Shown: positions 4,656-12,627, counted from the first letter of the stretch. The stretch is DNA of 17,611 nucleotides from an uncultured Oscillibacter sp. (GCA_902476875.1 CABSFC010000050.1:1-17611), one strand, 5' to 3'. Translations and numbers: made by a program. The notes: generated by a model not told the origin, from the sequence alone.

Positions 4656-7112
4656 ATGAATGAAAACAAATTCACGCCCAGGGCCGAGGAAGCCCTGCGG
4701 CTTTCCCAGGAGGCGGCGGGCGAGCTGGGCCACGGGTACGTGGGCACCGAGCACCTGCTGCTGGGCCTGGTCCGGGAGGACGAGGGCCTGGCCCATGAGG
4801 TCCTGACCGAGGCGGGCCTGACCGACGATATGATCGTGGAGATCATCAAGAAAAGCGTGGGCGCGGGCCTGCCCGGCAGCAACCCCGCCCAGGGCCTGAC
4901 GCCCCGGGCCAAGCGGGTAGTGGAGATCGCCGTGGAGGACGCCGTCCGGGGCGGCTACAACTACGTGGGCACCGAGCACCTGCTGGCGGGCCTTTTGCGG
5001 GAGGGCAACAACATGGGCGTCCGCATCCTGCGCACCGCCGGGGTGGACGCCCGGCACCTGTACACCGCGCTCATGCAGAAGCTGAACGACACGCCCCGGG
5101 GCAAGGCCAGTCAGGCCAAGGCCGCCGCGGCGTCCCGGGAGGAGAGCGGCAAGAACAAGACCCTGAAGGAGTTCACCCGGGACCTGACCGCCGATGCCCG
5201 CGCCGGCAAGCTGGACCCGGTGATCGGCCGGGACGACGAGATTCAGCGGGTCATCCAGATTCTGTCCCGCCGCACCAAGAACAACCCCTGCCTGATCGGC
5301 GAGCCCGGCGTGGGCAAGACCGCCATCGCCGAGGGCCTGGCCCGGAAGATCGTCATGGGCGACGTGCCCGACGACCTGCTGGACAAGAAGATTTTGTCCC
5401 TGGACCTCTCCGGCATGGTGGCCGGCACCAAGTACCGGGGCGAGTTTGAGGAGCGCATCAAGAAGGCTCTGGAAGAGGTTAAGAAGTCCGGCGACGTGAT
5501 CCTCTTCATCGACGAGCTGCACACCATCGTGGGCGCCGGCTCCGCTGAGGGCGCCGTGGATGCCGCCAACATCATCAAGCCCGCTCTGGGCCGGGGCGAG
5601 ATCCGTGTCATCGGCGCCACCACCCTGAACGAGTACCGCAAGTATATTGAAAAGGACGCCGCCCTGGAGCGCCGGTTCCAGCCGGTGCAGGTGGGCGAGC
5701 CCAGCCAGGAGGCAAGCCTGGAGATTTTGAAGGGCCTGCGGGAGAAGTATGAGCAGCACCACAAGCTGACCATCACCGACGAGGCCCTGGAGGCCGCCGT
5801 CAGCCTGTCCGCCCGGTATATCAACGACCGCTTCCTGCCCGACAAGGCCATCGACCTGATGGACGAGGCCGCGTCCCGCGTCCGCATGGAGACGGAGGAG
5901 ATTTCTCCCGAGCTGAAGAGCCTGGAGGAGAAGATCGCCGCCCTGGCCAAGGACAAGGAGGCCGCCATTGCCAAGCAGGACTACGAGACCGCCGCCCAGC
6001 TGCGGGATATTGAGAAGAACTATCAGGATCAGGTGGAGATCGAACGGGACAAGCGCCGGAAGAACAACGCCCAGCACCGGCCCGTCAACGCCGAGGATAT
6101 CGCCGCCGTGGTGTCCGGCTGGACCGGCATCCCCGTCACCCGCCTGACGGAGGACGAGGGCAGCCGCCTGCTGCACATGGAGGACATCCTGCACGAGCGC
6201 GTGGTGGGCCAGGAGGAGGCCGTGAAGGCCGTGGCCCGGGCCATCCGCCGTGGCCGTGTGGGCTTGAAGGACCCCAAGCGGCCCATCGGCTCCTTCCTGT
6301 TCCTGGGCCCCACGGGCGTTGGCAAGACCGAGCTGTGTAAGTCCCTGGCGGAGGCCATGTTCGGCGACGAGAACGCCATGGTCCGCATCGACATGTCCGA
6401 GTATATGGAGCGGCATACGGTGTCCCGCCTGATCGGCTCCCCGCCGGGCTATGTGGGCCATGACGAGGGCGGCCAGCTGACCGAGAAGGTCCGCCGCAAG
6501 CCCTACTCCGTGGTGCTGTTCGATGAGATCGAAAAGGCCCATGAGGACGTGTGGAACGTGCTGCTGCAAATTTTGGACGACGGCCGCATCACCGACTCCC
6601 AGGGCCGCACCGTGGACTTTAAGAACACGGTCATCGTTATGACCAGCAACATCGGCGCCAGGAGCCTGACCGCCGCCAGCGGCAAGCTGGGCTTCTCCGC
6701 CGAGGAGCTGGGCTCCGATCCCGACGCCGAGGAGAAGTTCCGGCAGGCCAGGGAGGCCGTCATGGCGGAGCTGCGCCAGACCTTCCGGCCCGAGTTTTTG
6801 AACCGCATCGACGACACCATCGTGTTCCGCTCCCTGACGGAGGAGGATATCCAGGAGGTGGCCCGCCGGATGCTGAAGACCGTCTCCGCCCGGATGGAGG
6901 CCATGGGCATCCACCTGGACGCCAGCGACGAGGCGGTGGCGGAGCTTGCCAAGGAGGGCTTCGACCCCAAGTACGGCGCGCGGCCTCTGCGCAGGGCCAT
7001 CCAGAGCAAGGTGGAGGACGCCGTGGCGGAGAAGATGCTGGACGGCACCCTGAAGGAGGGCGACACCGCAAGGCTCACCGTGGAGGATGAGAAACTCTGC
7101 GTAAGTAAATAA
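4656..7112 (+). CDS. clpC: ATP-dependent Clp protease ATPase subunit ClpC
   Basis: The 818-residue AAA+ unfoldase has all ClpC parts in order. The Clp-N double repeat covers residues 1 to about 145. D1 has Walker A GEPGVGKT (215-222) and Walker B with D286-E287. A UVR-like middle segment lies near 428-455. D2 has Walker A GPTGVGKT (551-558) and Walker B D623-E624. An LGF tripeptide at 678-680 is the expected ClpP-docking loop. It unfolds proteins for ClpP in the cytoplasm. The ribosome-binding site GGGAGG precedes the ATG. As the last gene of the ctsR operon it should be heat-induced through CtsR. It ends with a strong terminator; radA does not follow. Confidence 0.98.
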   Translation: MNENKFTPRAEEALRLSQEAAGELGHGYVGTEHLLLGLVREDEGLAHEVLTEAGLTDDMIVEIIKKSVGAGLPGSNPAQGLTPRAKRVVEIAVEDAVRGGYNYVGTEHLLAGLLREGNNMGVRILRTAGVDARHLYTALMQKLNDTPRGKASQAKAAAASREESGKNKTLKEFTRDLTADARAGKLDPVIGRDDEIQRVIQILSRRTKNNPCLIGEPGVGKTAIAEGLARKIVMGDVPDDLLDKKILSLDLSGMVAGTKYRGEFEERIKKALEEVKKSGDVILFIDELHTIVGAGSAEGAVDAANIIKPALGRGEIRVIGATTLNEYRKYIEKDAALERRFQPVQVGEPSQEASLEILKGLREKYEQHHKLTITDEALEAAVSLSARYINDRFLPDKAIDLMDEAASRVRMETEEISPELKSLEEKIAALAKDKEAAIAKQDYETAAQLRDIEKNYQDQVEIERDKRRKNNAQHRPVNAEDIAAVVSGWTGIPVTRLTEDEGSRLLHMEDILHERVVGQEEAVKAVARAIRRGRVGLKDPKRPIGSFLFLGPTGVGKTELCKSLAEAMFGDENAMVRIDMSEYMERHTVSRLIGSPPGYVGHDEGGQLTEKVRRKPYSVVLFDEIEKAHEDVWNVLLQILDDGRITDSQGRTVDFKNTVIVMTSNIGARSLTAASGKLGFSAEELGSDPDAEEKFRQAREAVMAELRQTFRPEFLNRIDDTIVFRSLTEEDIQEVARRMLKTVSARMEAMGIHLDASDEAVAELAKEGFDPKYGARPLRRAIQSKVEDAVAEKMLDGTLKEGDTARLTVEDEKLCVSK

Positions 7113-7130
7113 AGGCCGCCCTGCGGGCGG

Positions 7131-7164
7131 GAATGGGGGGTGATACGCACCCCCCATTCTTTTT
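7131..7164 (+). terminator. Intrinsic terminator of the ctsR-mcsA-clpC operon
   Basis: A perfect 12-bp stem (7131-7142 with 7148-7159, loop ATACG) is followed by TTTTT. It starts 18 bases after the clpC stop. The remaining bases to 7238 show no gene or further structure. Confidence 0.9.
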
Positions 7165-7238
7165 CGACAGGGCGAACAGTAATGGCACGGTGAGACCGCG
7201 CGCACGGGAGCAGGCGGAGTGCCCCGCATGGCGCCTTT

Positions 7239-7802
7239 TTAAAACAGCGCCGCGGTTACTTCGATTTCATATTGTTCGCCGGCCTCAAAAACGGAAACCG
7301 TGTAATCCCGTATCTGACAGGCGGCATCCGCCGCAATGGGATACACGGTGATATGATTCACATGGGATAGATCCACCAGCACATACGCCCTCTCCGCCCC
7401 GGCCAGGAGCTTCCGGCAGGCGCGGCAATAGAGACCCAGATTCGGCCTTGCGGCTGTCTTCGGTACATAGGCGGTGCAGCGCTGCAGCGTCGGGCTTCGG
7501 TCCACCGACAGGGTAATGCGCCCGCCGCACGCGGCCCGGAACACGTGGTGATCCAGGTCCTGCTCCGGAGCCAGTTCCCCCGGACAGGCCGGCTCCGGGG
7601 CGTAGACCGCCAGCTCGGCCAGCAGTCCGGTGGAGGGCTCCAGTACGCAGGGCGCATGATACGGCCGCCCCTCCCCATTCCCGCACAGGGCGCAGACCTC
7701 CGGCTCCGGCGGATTTGCCAGCAAAAACGCCCCGATGAGGAACATTGCAGCATAAATCCCTATCGCGCTGCGGCGTTTCGTTTCGTTTTGACCACGTTCC
7801 AT
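7239..7802 (-). CDS. Cysteine-rich single-pass membrane protein, function unknown
   Basis: I do not recognise this 187-residue protein. A basic N-terminus (residues 1-11) precedes one hydrophobic helix (about 13-29, IGIYAAMFLIGAFLL), then a soluble part presumably outside the cytoplasm. Nine cysteines follow, including CALC (C37, C40) and CRAC (C126, C129), which could form a metal site or disulphides. The helix could be a signal anchor. The ATG at 7802 has AGGAGG about 7 bases upstream. It is divergent from a small XRE regulator, and the shared 113-base spacer contains dyad sequences, so the regulator may control it (inference). Confidence 0.72.
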   Translation of the reverse strand: MERGQNETKRRSAIGIYAAMFLIGAFLLANPPEPEVCALCGNGEGRPYHAPCVLEPSTGLLAELAVYAPEPACPGELAPEQDLDHHVFRAACGGRITLSVDRSPTLQRCTAYVPKTAARPNLGLYCRACRKLLAGAERAYVLVDLSHVNHITVYPIAADAACQIRDYTVSVFEAGEQYEIEVTAALF

Positions 7803-7915
7803 ATATCCACCTCCTAAGTATCTTATGTAAACATTATATAATGCAATAATCTATATCGCAAGCATAAAAGCCTCATATTATCTAATTATAACATTAGATA
7901 ATGAGGGGATAGGGC
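7803..7915. promoter_or_regulatory. Divergent control region with palindromes between membrane protein and XRE regulator
   Basis: The spacer is strikingly AT-rich. A 12-bp perfect palindrome (CATTATATAATG, 7832-7843) contains a TATAAT -10 for the minus-strand gene, with a weak TTGCGA 15 bases further upstream. A larger imperfect dyad (7871-7906), with arms TATCTAA and TTAGATA extended by CCTCAT and ATGAGG, ends in the ribosome-binding region of the XRE gene. Related half-sites (ATAATCTA, ATTATCTA, TAGATAAT) recur. This fits an autoregulated operator; direct binding is inferred. Confidence 0.5.
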
Positions 7916-8116
7916 ATGGTAAAGCTGGATGTTTTGAATTTGCTTGAGCGTAAAGGCAAAACGAAGTATTATTTGTACAAACAGCTGGGTATGAGTTATC
8001 AGAACTTTAACAAGATGGTCAATAACCAGACAAAGTCCATCCGTTACGAAAACATTGAGGCACTTTGTCAGCTGTTGGATTGTACGCCGAATGAACTGTT
8101 TCGCTTTGAAGAGTAA
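7916..8116 (+). CDS. Small XRE-family (Cro/CI-type) helix-turn-helix regulator
   Basis: The 66-residue protein is essentially one HTH_3 domain: LDVLNLLERKGKTKYYLYKQL, then MSYQNFNKMVNNQ as the recognition region, and IEALCQLLDCTPNELF as the closing helices (compare YozG-type regulators). It has no effector or dimerisation domain. A GAGGGGATAGGG tract precedes the ATG. Its coding DNA is clearly more AT-rich than neighbouring genes and uses codons such as AAA, TTG and TTT freely, which hints at horizontal acquisition. It probably represses itself and/or the divergent membrane gene through the dyads in the spacer (inference). Confidence 0.88.
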   Translation: MVKLDVLNLLERKGKTKYYLYKQLGMSYQNFNKMVNNQTKSIRYENIEALCQLLDCTPNELFRFEE

Positions 8117-8151
8117 AAAAGGACGCTGTGCCAGCGGCACAGCGTCCTTTT
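8117..8151. terminator. Bidirectional terminator between the XRE gene and patA
   Basis: A perfect 16-bp stem (8117-8132 with 8136-8151, loop AGC) has A-rich 5' and T-rich 3' ends, so it works in both directions. It serves the convergent XRE and patA genes, ending 8 bases from the patA stop. Confidence 0.9.
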
Positions 8152-8159
8152 CTTCGCCC

Positions 8160-9296
8160 TCACAGCGTTTTGATGAACTTTTCGATGCGGTCCAGGCCCT
8201 CTTTCAGATCCTCGTCGGAGTAGCAGTAGCTCAGCCGCATGTACCCCTCCGTGCCGAAGTAGATGCCGGGGATCAGGCCCACCAGGCCCTCTTTCAGCAT
8301 CTTCTGGCAGAAAGTCTCGGAATCCATGCCGTACTTCTCGATGTTGATGAACATGTAGAACGCGCCCTCGGGCTCCTGGACCTCCAGACCCATGTCCACC
8401 AGCCGCCTGTACACGTAGTCCCGCCGCTTGCGGAAGATCTCCCGCACGGTGTTGGTCTCGCTCTCCAGCGCCGCCACGCAGGCGGGCTGGACGTAGGAGG
8501 GGGCGGAGACCACGCAGTGCTGGTGGAAAATCTGCATCCGGTCCCGGATGGGGGCGTCCGCCATGCAGTAGCCCAGGCGCCAGCCGGTCATGGCGTAGGG
8601 CTTGGAAAAGCTCTGGATCACGATGATCCGGTCCCGCATGTCCTGATACTCGGAGAAGCTGTGATAGCCCTCAGTGTAGACCAGCTCCCGGTACACGTCG
8701 TCGCAGAAGACAAAGATGGGCTTGTCCTTTAACACCTCGTGGATGCCGTCCAGCGTCTCCTTGGTGTAGATGCAGCCGGTGGGGTTGTTGGGGGAGGTCA
8801 GGATGATGGCCTTGGTCCTGGGGGTGATGGCGGCCTTCAGCGCCTCCGGGTCGATCTGGTAGCGGTTCTTCTCCGTGGGCAGGCTCACGGGCACACCCCG
8901 CAGAAGTCGGGTGATGGACTCATACAGGCCGAAAGCCGGGGTGGGGACGATGACCTCGTCGCCGGGGTTCAGGACGGTGGACAGGCCGATGAACAGCCCC
9001 TCCGTGGCGCCGATGGTCAGAATGATCTCCTCGGGGTTATATTTCAGCCCATGGGCCTTTTCCTCATAGCGGGAGATGGCCTCCAGCATATAGGCGTAGC
9101 CGTTGCCGGGGGGGTAGTGGGTGTCGTTGGCGTCCAGGGCGGCCTTGGCGGCCTCCTTCACCACGTCCGGGGTGTTCTGGTCCGGCTCGCCGATGGTCAG
9201 CGCGCAGGCGCCCGGGGTGTCCCGCACCAGATAGGTGAACCGGCGGATGCCGGTGATCTCCACGCCCAAAACGGCGCTGTTCAATGTCAGATCCAT
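8160..9296 (-). CDS. patA: PLP-dependent aminotransferase, PatA-like; probable N-acetyl-L,L-diaminopimelate aminotransferase
   Basis: The 378-residue protein is a fold-type I class I/II aminotransferase. It has LTIGEPDQNTP near residue 33, SPNNPTG (168-174), DDVYRELVY (199-207), and SFSKPYAMTGWRLGY, whose K232 is the Schiff-base lysine. The N-terminal VEITGIRRFTYLV resembles Bacillus PatA. The reaction expected for the acetylase lysine branch is transfer of an amino group from glutamate to N-acetyl-2-amino-6-oxopimelate. The assignment rests on family resemblance plus the presence of dapA, dapB, dapH and an M20D deacetylase nearby; a general aspartate/aromatic aminotransferase is the alternative. 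The ATG at 9296 follows AGAGGAG; it has its own promoter. Confidence 0.85.
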   Translation of the reverse strand: MDLTLNSAVLGVEITGIRRFTYLVRDTPGACALTIGEPDQNTPDVVKEAAKAALDANDTHYPPGNGYAYMLEAISRYEEKAHGLKYNPEEIILTIGATEGLFIGLSTVLNPGDEVIVPTPAFGLYESITRLLRGVPVSLPTEKNRYQIDPEALKAAITPRTKAIILTSPNNPTGCIYTKETLDGIHEVLKDKPIFVFCDDVYRELVYTEGYHSFSEYQDMRDRIIVIQSFSKPYAMTGWRLGYCMADAPIRDRMQIFHQHCVVSAPSYVQPACVAALESETNTVREIFRKRRDYVYRRLVDMGLEVQEPEGAFYMFINIEKYGMDSETFCQKMLKEGLVGLIPGIYFGTEGYMRLSYCYSDEDLKEGLDRIEKFIKTL

Positions 9297-9330
9297 GGGT
9301 CTCACGCTCCTCTTTCGAATCACTCGTACA

Positions 9331-9352
9331 CCTCCCCGGCGCTCCGGGGAGG
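9331..9352 (-). promoter_or_regulatory. Hairpin at the 5' end of the patA leader
   Basis: The arms CCTCCCCGG and CCGGGGAGG form a perfect 9-bp GC-rich stem with a 4-base loop (9340-9343), starting within a few bases of the predicted transcript start. One arm contains GGGGAGG, a Shine-Dalgarno-like sequence that the stem hides. It may stabilise the mRNA; no ligand-binding structure is evident. Confidence 0.5.
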
Positions 9353-9361
9353 ACCATATCC

Positions 9362-9390
9362 AGTATAAGCGCCCCCAAAAAGGATGTCAA
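9362..9390 (-). promoter_or_regulatory. SigA promoter of patA
   Basis: On the minus strand a consensus TTGACA (9390-9385) is followed after 17 bases by TATACT (9367-9362). It lies between the terminator of the upstream gene and patA, so patA is transcribed separately. Confidence 0.85.
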
Positions 9391-9402
9391 CGCCGTTTTC
9401 GC

Positions 9403-9436
9403 AAAAAAAGGGAGCATCCCGGGGATGCTCCCTTTT
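9403..9436 (-). terminator. Terminator of the 609-aa membrane protein gene
   Basis: A perfect 14-bp stem (9406-9419 with 9423-9436, loop CGG) is followed on the minus strand by seven T residues. It begins about 10 bases past the stop codon at 9447. Confidence 0.9.
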
Positions 9437-9446
9437 ACGCGCACGC

Positions 9447-11276
9447 TCAAAGCTCGCCCTGCCAGTCGCCTTCTCCGATCCCGGCTGAGGCGTCCTCTCC
9501 CTCGAACCAGAAGCTCTTCACCTGCAGGATGCTGTGCTCCGTCATGCTGGCGCTGTCCGTCACATAGACGTACCAGATGTGGTCGCCCTTGTCCAGCAGC
9601 ACCGACCGGGGCAGGGCCGACGTGTCGAAGTCCAGATAGGCCACGCCTTGATCCATGCGGATATAGTAGTGGGTGTTGCCGCCGATGACCGCGCTGCGGA
9701 TCTCAGCGACGACGCCGTCCGCCGTCTGGGTCTCCAGGGTCACGTCCACGGTGGCGGACCCGGCGGCGATCAGCCCCCGGCGGGCCAGGGTCTGGCGGTA
9801 GCTGGTCTCGCACTCAGCAACCGTACTGCCGGTGGAGACGATGTCGTACTGCTGGACGTTGACCATGGCGTACATCTTCACCAGGCCGTCGGCGCCCTTC
9901 AGCGTCATGAAGTAGGTGGGCTGGTCCGCGATGTTCAGCAGCAGCGGGAAGGTGGCCACGTAGCGCATCTGCTGGACCTGGCTCTGGGCGGAGTCCATGG
10001 CGGAGTACTCCTCCGCGCCGGCGATGGAGTAGAACCGGGTCTCCTTCGTCCGCTGGTTGGAGAGGATGAAGCCGATGTTGGACTCGTCGGAGGTCACGGA
10101 GGTGACGCCGGTGTACATATACACGTCGTCGCCGATGGCGATGTAGTTATAGCCGTCGGTGGTGACCGTCACGTCCCGCTGGCCGAAGATGGAGTTCAGA
10201 AAGCCGTTGTGATACATGCCGTAATAGTCGTATTGCTGGATGATGATGTCGGCGGAGTACAGCCGGTCCACCCAGCTGGGGACCTCCGCGTAATACGCGC
10301 TCTCGCCGGTGATGGCGTTCATCAGCACCGCGCCCTTGATGTCCGTGCCGCCGAAGAGGCCGATGGTCCTGACGATGCGGGGGCACACCCAATAGGGGAT
10401 GCCGTCCTCGTCGATCTCAAACACGGGGTCGTCGAACATCATGGTGGGGTAGTGGAACCGCAGGTGGCGGTACAGGTTGCGGCCGAAGTGCTCGGCGGTG
10501 GTGTACTTCATGCCGTCGCCCAGGCGGACCACCTCCGCCTCCTGGCTGACCATGTCGATGATCAGGTAGGCGGGCAGGCCGTCGGAGCGGTTGGTGAACC
10601 ACTTGACCAGGTCGCCGTAGGCCAGGGAGGTGACCCGGACCGGGCGGCCCTTGTAGTTGATCTGGGTGTAGGTGGGCAGGATCTCGAACTGGGAGACCAT
10701 GTCGGAGAGCTCGCCCAGCTTGCGGCTGCCCAGGCGGGCGGCGGAGTCCTCGTCCAGCATGGGGATCTGGTCATAGCTGATCTCCTCCACCTCGGCGGTA
10801 AAGTCGCCGGTCTGGAGGGGCAGCAGGTCACTGTAGCTGGAGGCCCGCAGCACCACCCAGGAGGAGACGGCGCCCACGGCGATGACGGCGATCAGCGCCA
10901 GTATCAGCAGGAAGGGAATGGTGCACTGCTTTTTGACAAAGCCCACATAGCCCTTCACGCCGTCCCCCTGGAAGCCGGAGGTCACCACCGCGCAGACGCA
11001 GTACACCGCGCACAGCAGGAAGAGAAACACGTAAAATTCCTCGGCATGGAAATTCAGGGCGGGAAGCTCCAGATAGAAATAGGCCAGGCCCGCCGCCAGC
11101 GTCACCGCCAGGTTGATCAGGGTGCGGGTAAAGGCGTTGCCGATGGCCTTGCGAGGCTTCCGGGTCCGCCGGGGCCGCTGGGGCGCGGCGCCGGGATCGC
11201 CCTGAAATCCGCCCTGTCCGGGGTTGAAGCCACCGCCGGGATTGAACCCGCCGCCGAAGTTGAATGAAAACGGCAT
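9447..11276 (-). CDS. Large membrane protein with Gly/Phe/Asn-rich N-terminus, function unknown
   Basis: I cannot assign a family to this 609-residue protein. Residues 1-30 contain the repeated GGGFNP and GQGGF, then a basic stretch (RRTRKPRK, about 36-43). Three hydrophobic helices follow at about 53-69, 81-100 and 119-143. The remaining 460 residues are soluble, rich in Tyr, Val and Asp, nearly free of Cys, and probably extracytoplasmic. They contain segments such as GGTDIKGAVLMNAITGES, DVYMYTGVTSVTSDESNIGF and LKGADGLVKMYAMVNVQQY, which suggest beta-rich domains. AAGGAG lies 6 bases before the ATG. It has its own promoter and terminator and sits between patA and the M20D deacetylase. Confidence 0.8.
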   Translation of the reverse strand: MPFSFNFGGGFNPGGGFNPGQGGFQGDPGAAPQRPRRTRKPRKAIGNAFTRTLINLAVTLAAGLAYFYLELPALNFHAEEFYVFLFLLCAVYCVCAVVTSGFQGDGVKGYVGFVKKQCTIPFLLILALIAVIAVGAVSSWVVLRASSYSDLLPLQTGDFTAEVEEISYDQIPMLDEDSAARLGSRKLGELSDMVSQFEILPTYTQINYKGRPVRVTSLAYGDLVKWFTNRSDGLPAYLIIDMVSQEAEVVRLGDGMKYTTAEHFGRNLYRHLRFHYPTMMFDDPVFEIDEDGIPYWVCPRIVRTIGLFGGTDIKGAVLMNAITGESAYYAEVPSWVDRLYSADIIIQQYDYYGMYHNGFLNSIFGQRDVTVTTDGYNYIAIGDDVYMYTGVTSVTSDESNIGFILSNQRTKETRFYSIAGAEEYSAMDSAQSQVQQMRYVATFPLLLNIADQPTYFMTLKGADGLVKMYAMVNVQQYDIVSTGSTVAECETSYRQTLARRGLIAAGSATVDVTLETQTADGVVAEIRSAVIGGNTHYYIRMDQGVAYLDFDTSALPRSVLLDKGDHIWYVYVTDSASMTEHSILQVKSFWFEGEDASAGIGEGDWQGEL

Positions 11277-11312
11277 AGGCTGCTCCTTTCTGTCTCGTTT
11301 GCATGATTACCC

Positions 11313-11341
11313 ATGATACAGGAAAAGTGTGAACAAATCAA
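11313..11341 (-). promoter_or_regulatory. Promoter of the 609-aa membrane protein gene
   Basis: On the minus strand TTGATT (11341-11336) and TATCAT (11318-11313) are separated by 17 bases, giving a leader of about 30 bases before the start at 11276. Confidence 0.55.
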
Positions 11342-11343
11342 GC

Positions 11344-11364
11344 ATGCCCCGCCTGACGGGGCGT
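11344..11364 (-). terminator. Possible weak terminator of the M20D gene
   Basis: A GCCCCG/CGGGGC stem with a 5-base loop lies about 35 bases past the stop codon at 11399. The following minus-strand sequence (ATGCTTGATTTG) is only modestly T-rich, so read-through into the 609-aa gene is possible. Confidence 0.4.
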
Positions 11365-11398
11365 TTATGCGGAGGGCCCGCCCATGGAGGCGATTCTC

Positions 11399-12505
11399 TC
11401 ACGCCATCCGCAAAAGCCGCTTCAAAAATTCCACGCCCGCCGGCAAAACGGCCTCGTCGTCAAAGCAGAACTCCGGCGCGTGGAGCTCCGCTGTGTTCCC
11501 CACGCCCAGGAAGAAAAACACCCCCGGCGCCCGCCGCTGGTAAAAAGAGAAGTCCTCCGCCGCCAGAACAGGGGTGGCCAGCGGTCCGGGCGCGTCGGCG
11601 CCCAGGGCGGCACGGACCGTCTCCAACAGCCCCTCGTGGTTCCAGACGGCGGGGTAGCCCTCGTTGAGATGCACCTCCACGCCGCAGCCGGTCTCCGCCG
11701 CCAGCTCGCCGCCGATGGCGGCCAGCTCTTCCCGGCAGCGGCGGTAGGTCTCCTCCCGGTAGGTCCGCAGGCTCCCCTCCAGCCGGGTCTCCCCGCTGAC
11801 GGCGTTTCGCACCGTGCCGGAGACCATCTTGCCGAACAGAAACGCCCGGGGCTCCTCGGGGGGCAGGGCGTCCACCATGGCATAGGCCCGGCGGAGGTAC
11901 TCCGCCCCCGCCGCCAGGGCGTCCCGCCCCTCACTGGCCCGGGACAGGTGGACGCTCTTCCCGGTGACCGTGACCGTGACCTCGTTGGCCCGGGCCATCA
12001 GGGGACCGGGGCGGGTGAAGACCCTGCCCGCCTCCAGCCCCGGCCACAGGTGCAGACCGAAGACGCGGGCCACGCTGTGCCGCTCCAGGATGCCGCTGTC
12101 GCACAGCCGCTTGGCGCCGCCGGTGGTCTCCTCGGCGGGCTGGAAGAGGAACAGCGCGTTCCGGGGCAGCTCCCCAAGGTGGGCGGACACATACTCCGCC
12201 AGGGAGAGGGCCATGGCCGTGTGGCCGTCGTGGCCGCAGGCGTGCATGACGCCGGGATGCTCCGAGGCGTAGGGCAGGGCGGTGGCCTCCGTCACCGGCA
12301 GGGCGTCCATGTCCGCCCGAAAGGCGACGGTCTCGCCCTTTCCGGCGTCAAAAAAGGCGCACACGCTGCCCGGGATGGGCGCGGACAGTTCGCACCCCAG
12401 GGGCTCCAGGACGGATCGCACATAGCGGACAGTCTCCGGCAGCTGGTCCCCCAGCTCAGGGATGCGGTGCAGCGCGCGGCGGTGGGAAATGACGGATGCG
12501 GACAT
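11399..12505 (-). CDS. M20D amidohydrolase, probable N-acetyldiaminopimelate deacetylase
   Basis: The 368-residue metallopeptidase-family protein has RADMDALPV near residue 63, the metal-binding MHACGHDGHTAMAL (H88, C90, H95), PAEETTGGAK with E125-E126, HLWPG (H152), and AEDFSFY near the C-terminus. That Cys/His pattern is M20D, shared by N-acyl amino acid deacylases and Bacillus N-acetyldiaminopimelate deacetylase (YkuR). With dapA, dapB and dapH divergent next door, removal of acetate from N-acetyl-L,L-diaminopimelate is the likeliest role; hippurate or indole-acetyl-amino-acid hydrolase is the alternative. The ATG at 12505 is chosen for AAGGAGG 7 bases upstream over longer frames reaching into the dapA leader. 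Only a weak TATATT (12545-12540) is seen as promoter. Confidence 0.85.
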   Translation of the reverse strand: MSASVISHRRALHRIPELGDQLPETVRYVRSVLEPLGCELSAPIPGSVCAFFDAGKGETVAFRADMDALPVTEATALPYASEHPGVMHACGHDGHTAMALSLAEYVSAHLGELPRNALFLFQPAEETTGGAKRLCDSGILERHSVARVFGLHLWPGLEAGRVFTRPGPLMARANEVTVTVTGKSVHLSRASEGRDALAAGAEYLRRAYAMVDALPPEEPRAFLFGKMVSGTVRNAVSGETRLEGSLRTYREETYRRCREELAAIGGELAAETGCGVEVHLNEGYPAVWNHEGLLETVRAALGADAPGPLATPVLAAEDFSFYQRRAPGVFFFLGVGNTAELHAPEFCFDDEAVLPAGVEFLKRLLRMA

Positions 12506-12589
12506 GGAAAGGCCTCCTTGGTTCAGGTTCATTTGCATCAATATAACACGACTTTTTGAAAACGAACAGGGGGATTTTGAAAATTTCTC

Positions 12590-12618
12590 TTGCAACTGCC
12601 TATGGTTGGTGGTATGAT
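12590..12618 (+). promoter_or_regulatory. SigA promoter of the dapA-dapB-dapH operon
   Basis: TTGCAA (12590-12595) and TATGAT (12613-12618) are 17 bases apart. Transcription would start near 12625, immediately before the lysine riboswitch. Confidence 0.8.
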
Positions 12619-12627
12619 AGCGAAAAA

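Noticed and set aside
4485..7229. A 914-codon open frame antisense to clpC
   Set aside because: It mirrors clpC codon by codon in GC-rich DNA, has low-complexity Leu/Gly/Val/His content, and contradicts the clear ClpC motifs on the plus strand.
9534..11267. A 577-codon open frame antisense to the 609-aa membrane protein
   Set aside because: Its composition (Val, Gly, Asp, His repeats) is typical of a reverse-frame shadow. The minus-strand frame has ribosome-binding site, promoter, terminator and membrane helices.
11384..12559. Long plus-strand frame over the M20D gene, and similar frames antisense to dapA, dapB and dapH
   Set aside because: They lack ribosome-binding sites and family motifs, and overlap genes with complete active-site signatures.
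12616..12622. GATAGCG as an alternative 5' strand of riboswitch P1, perfectly complementary to 12780-12786
   Set aside because: It overlaps the -10 box (12613-12618) and lies before the predicted transcript start. GATAG at 12631-12635 is in the conserved L-box position.
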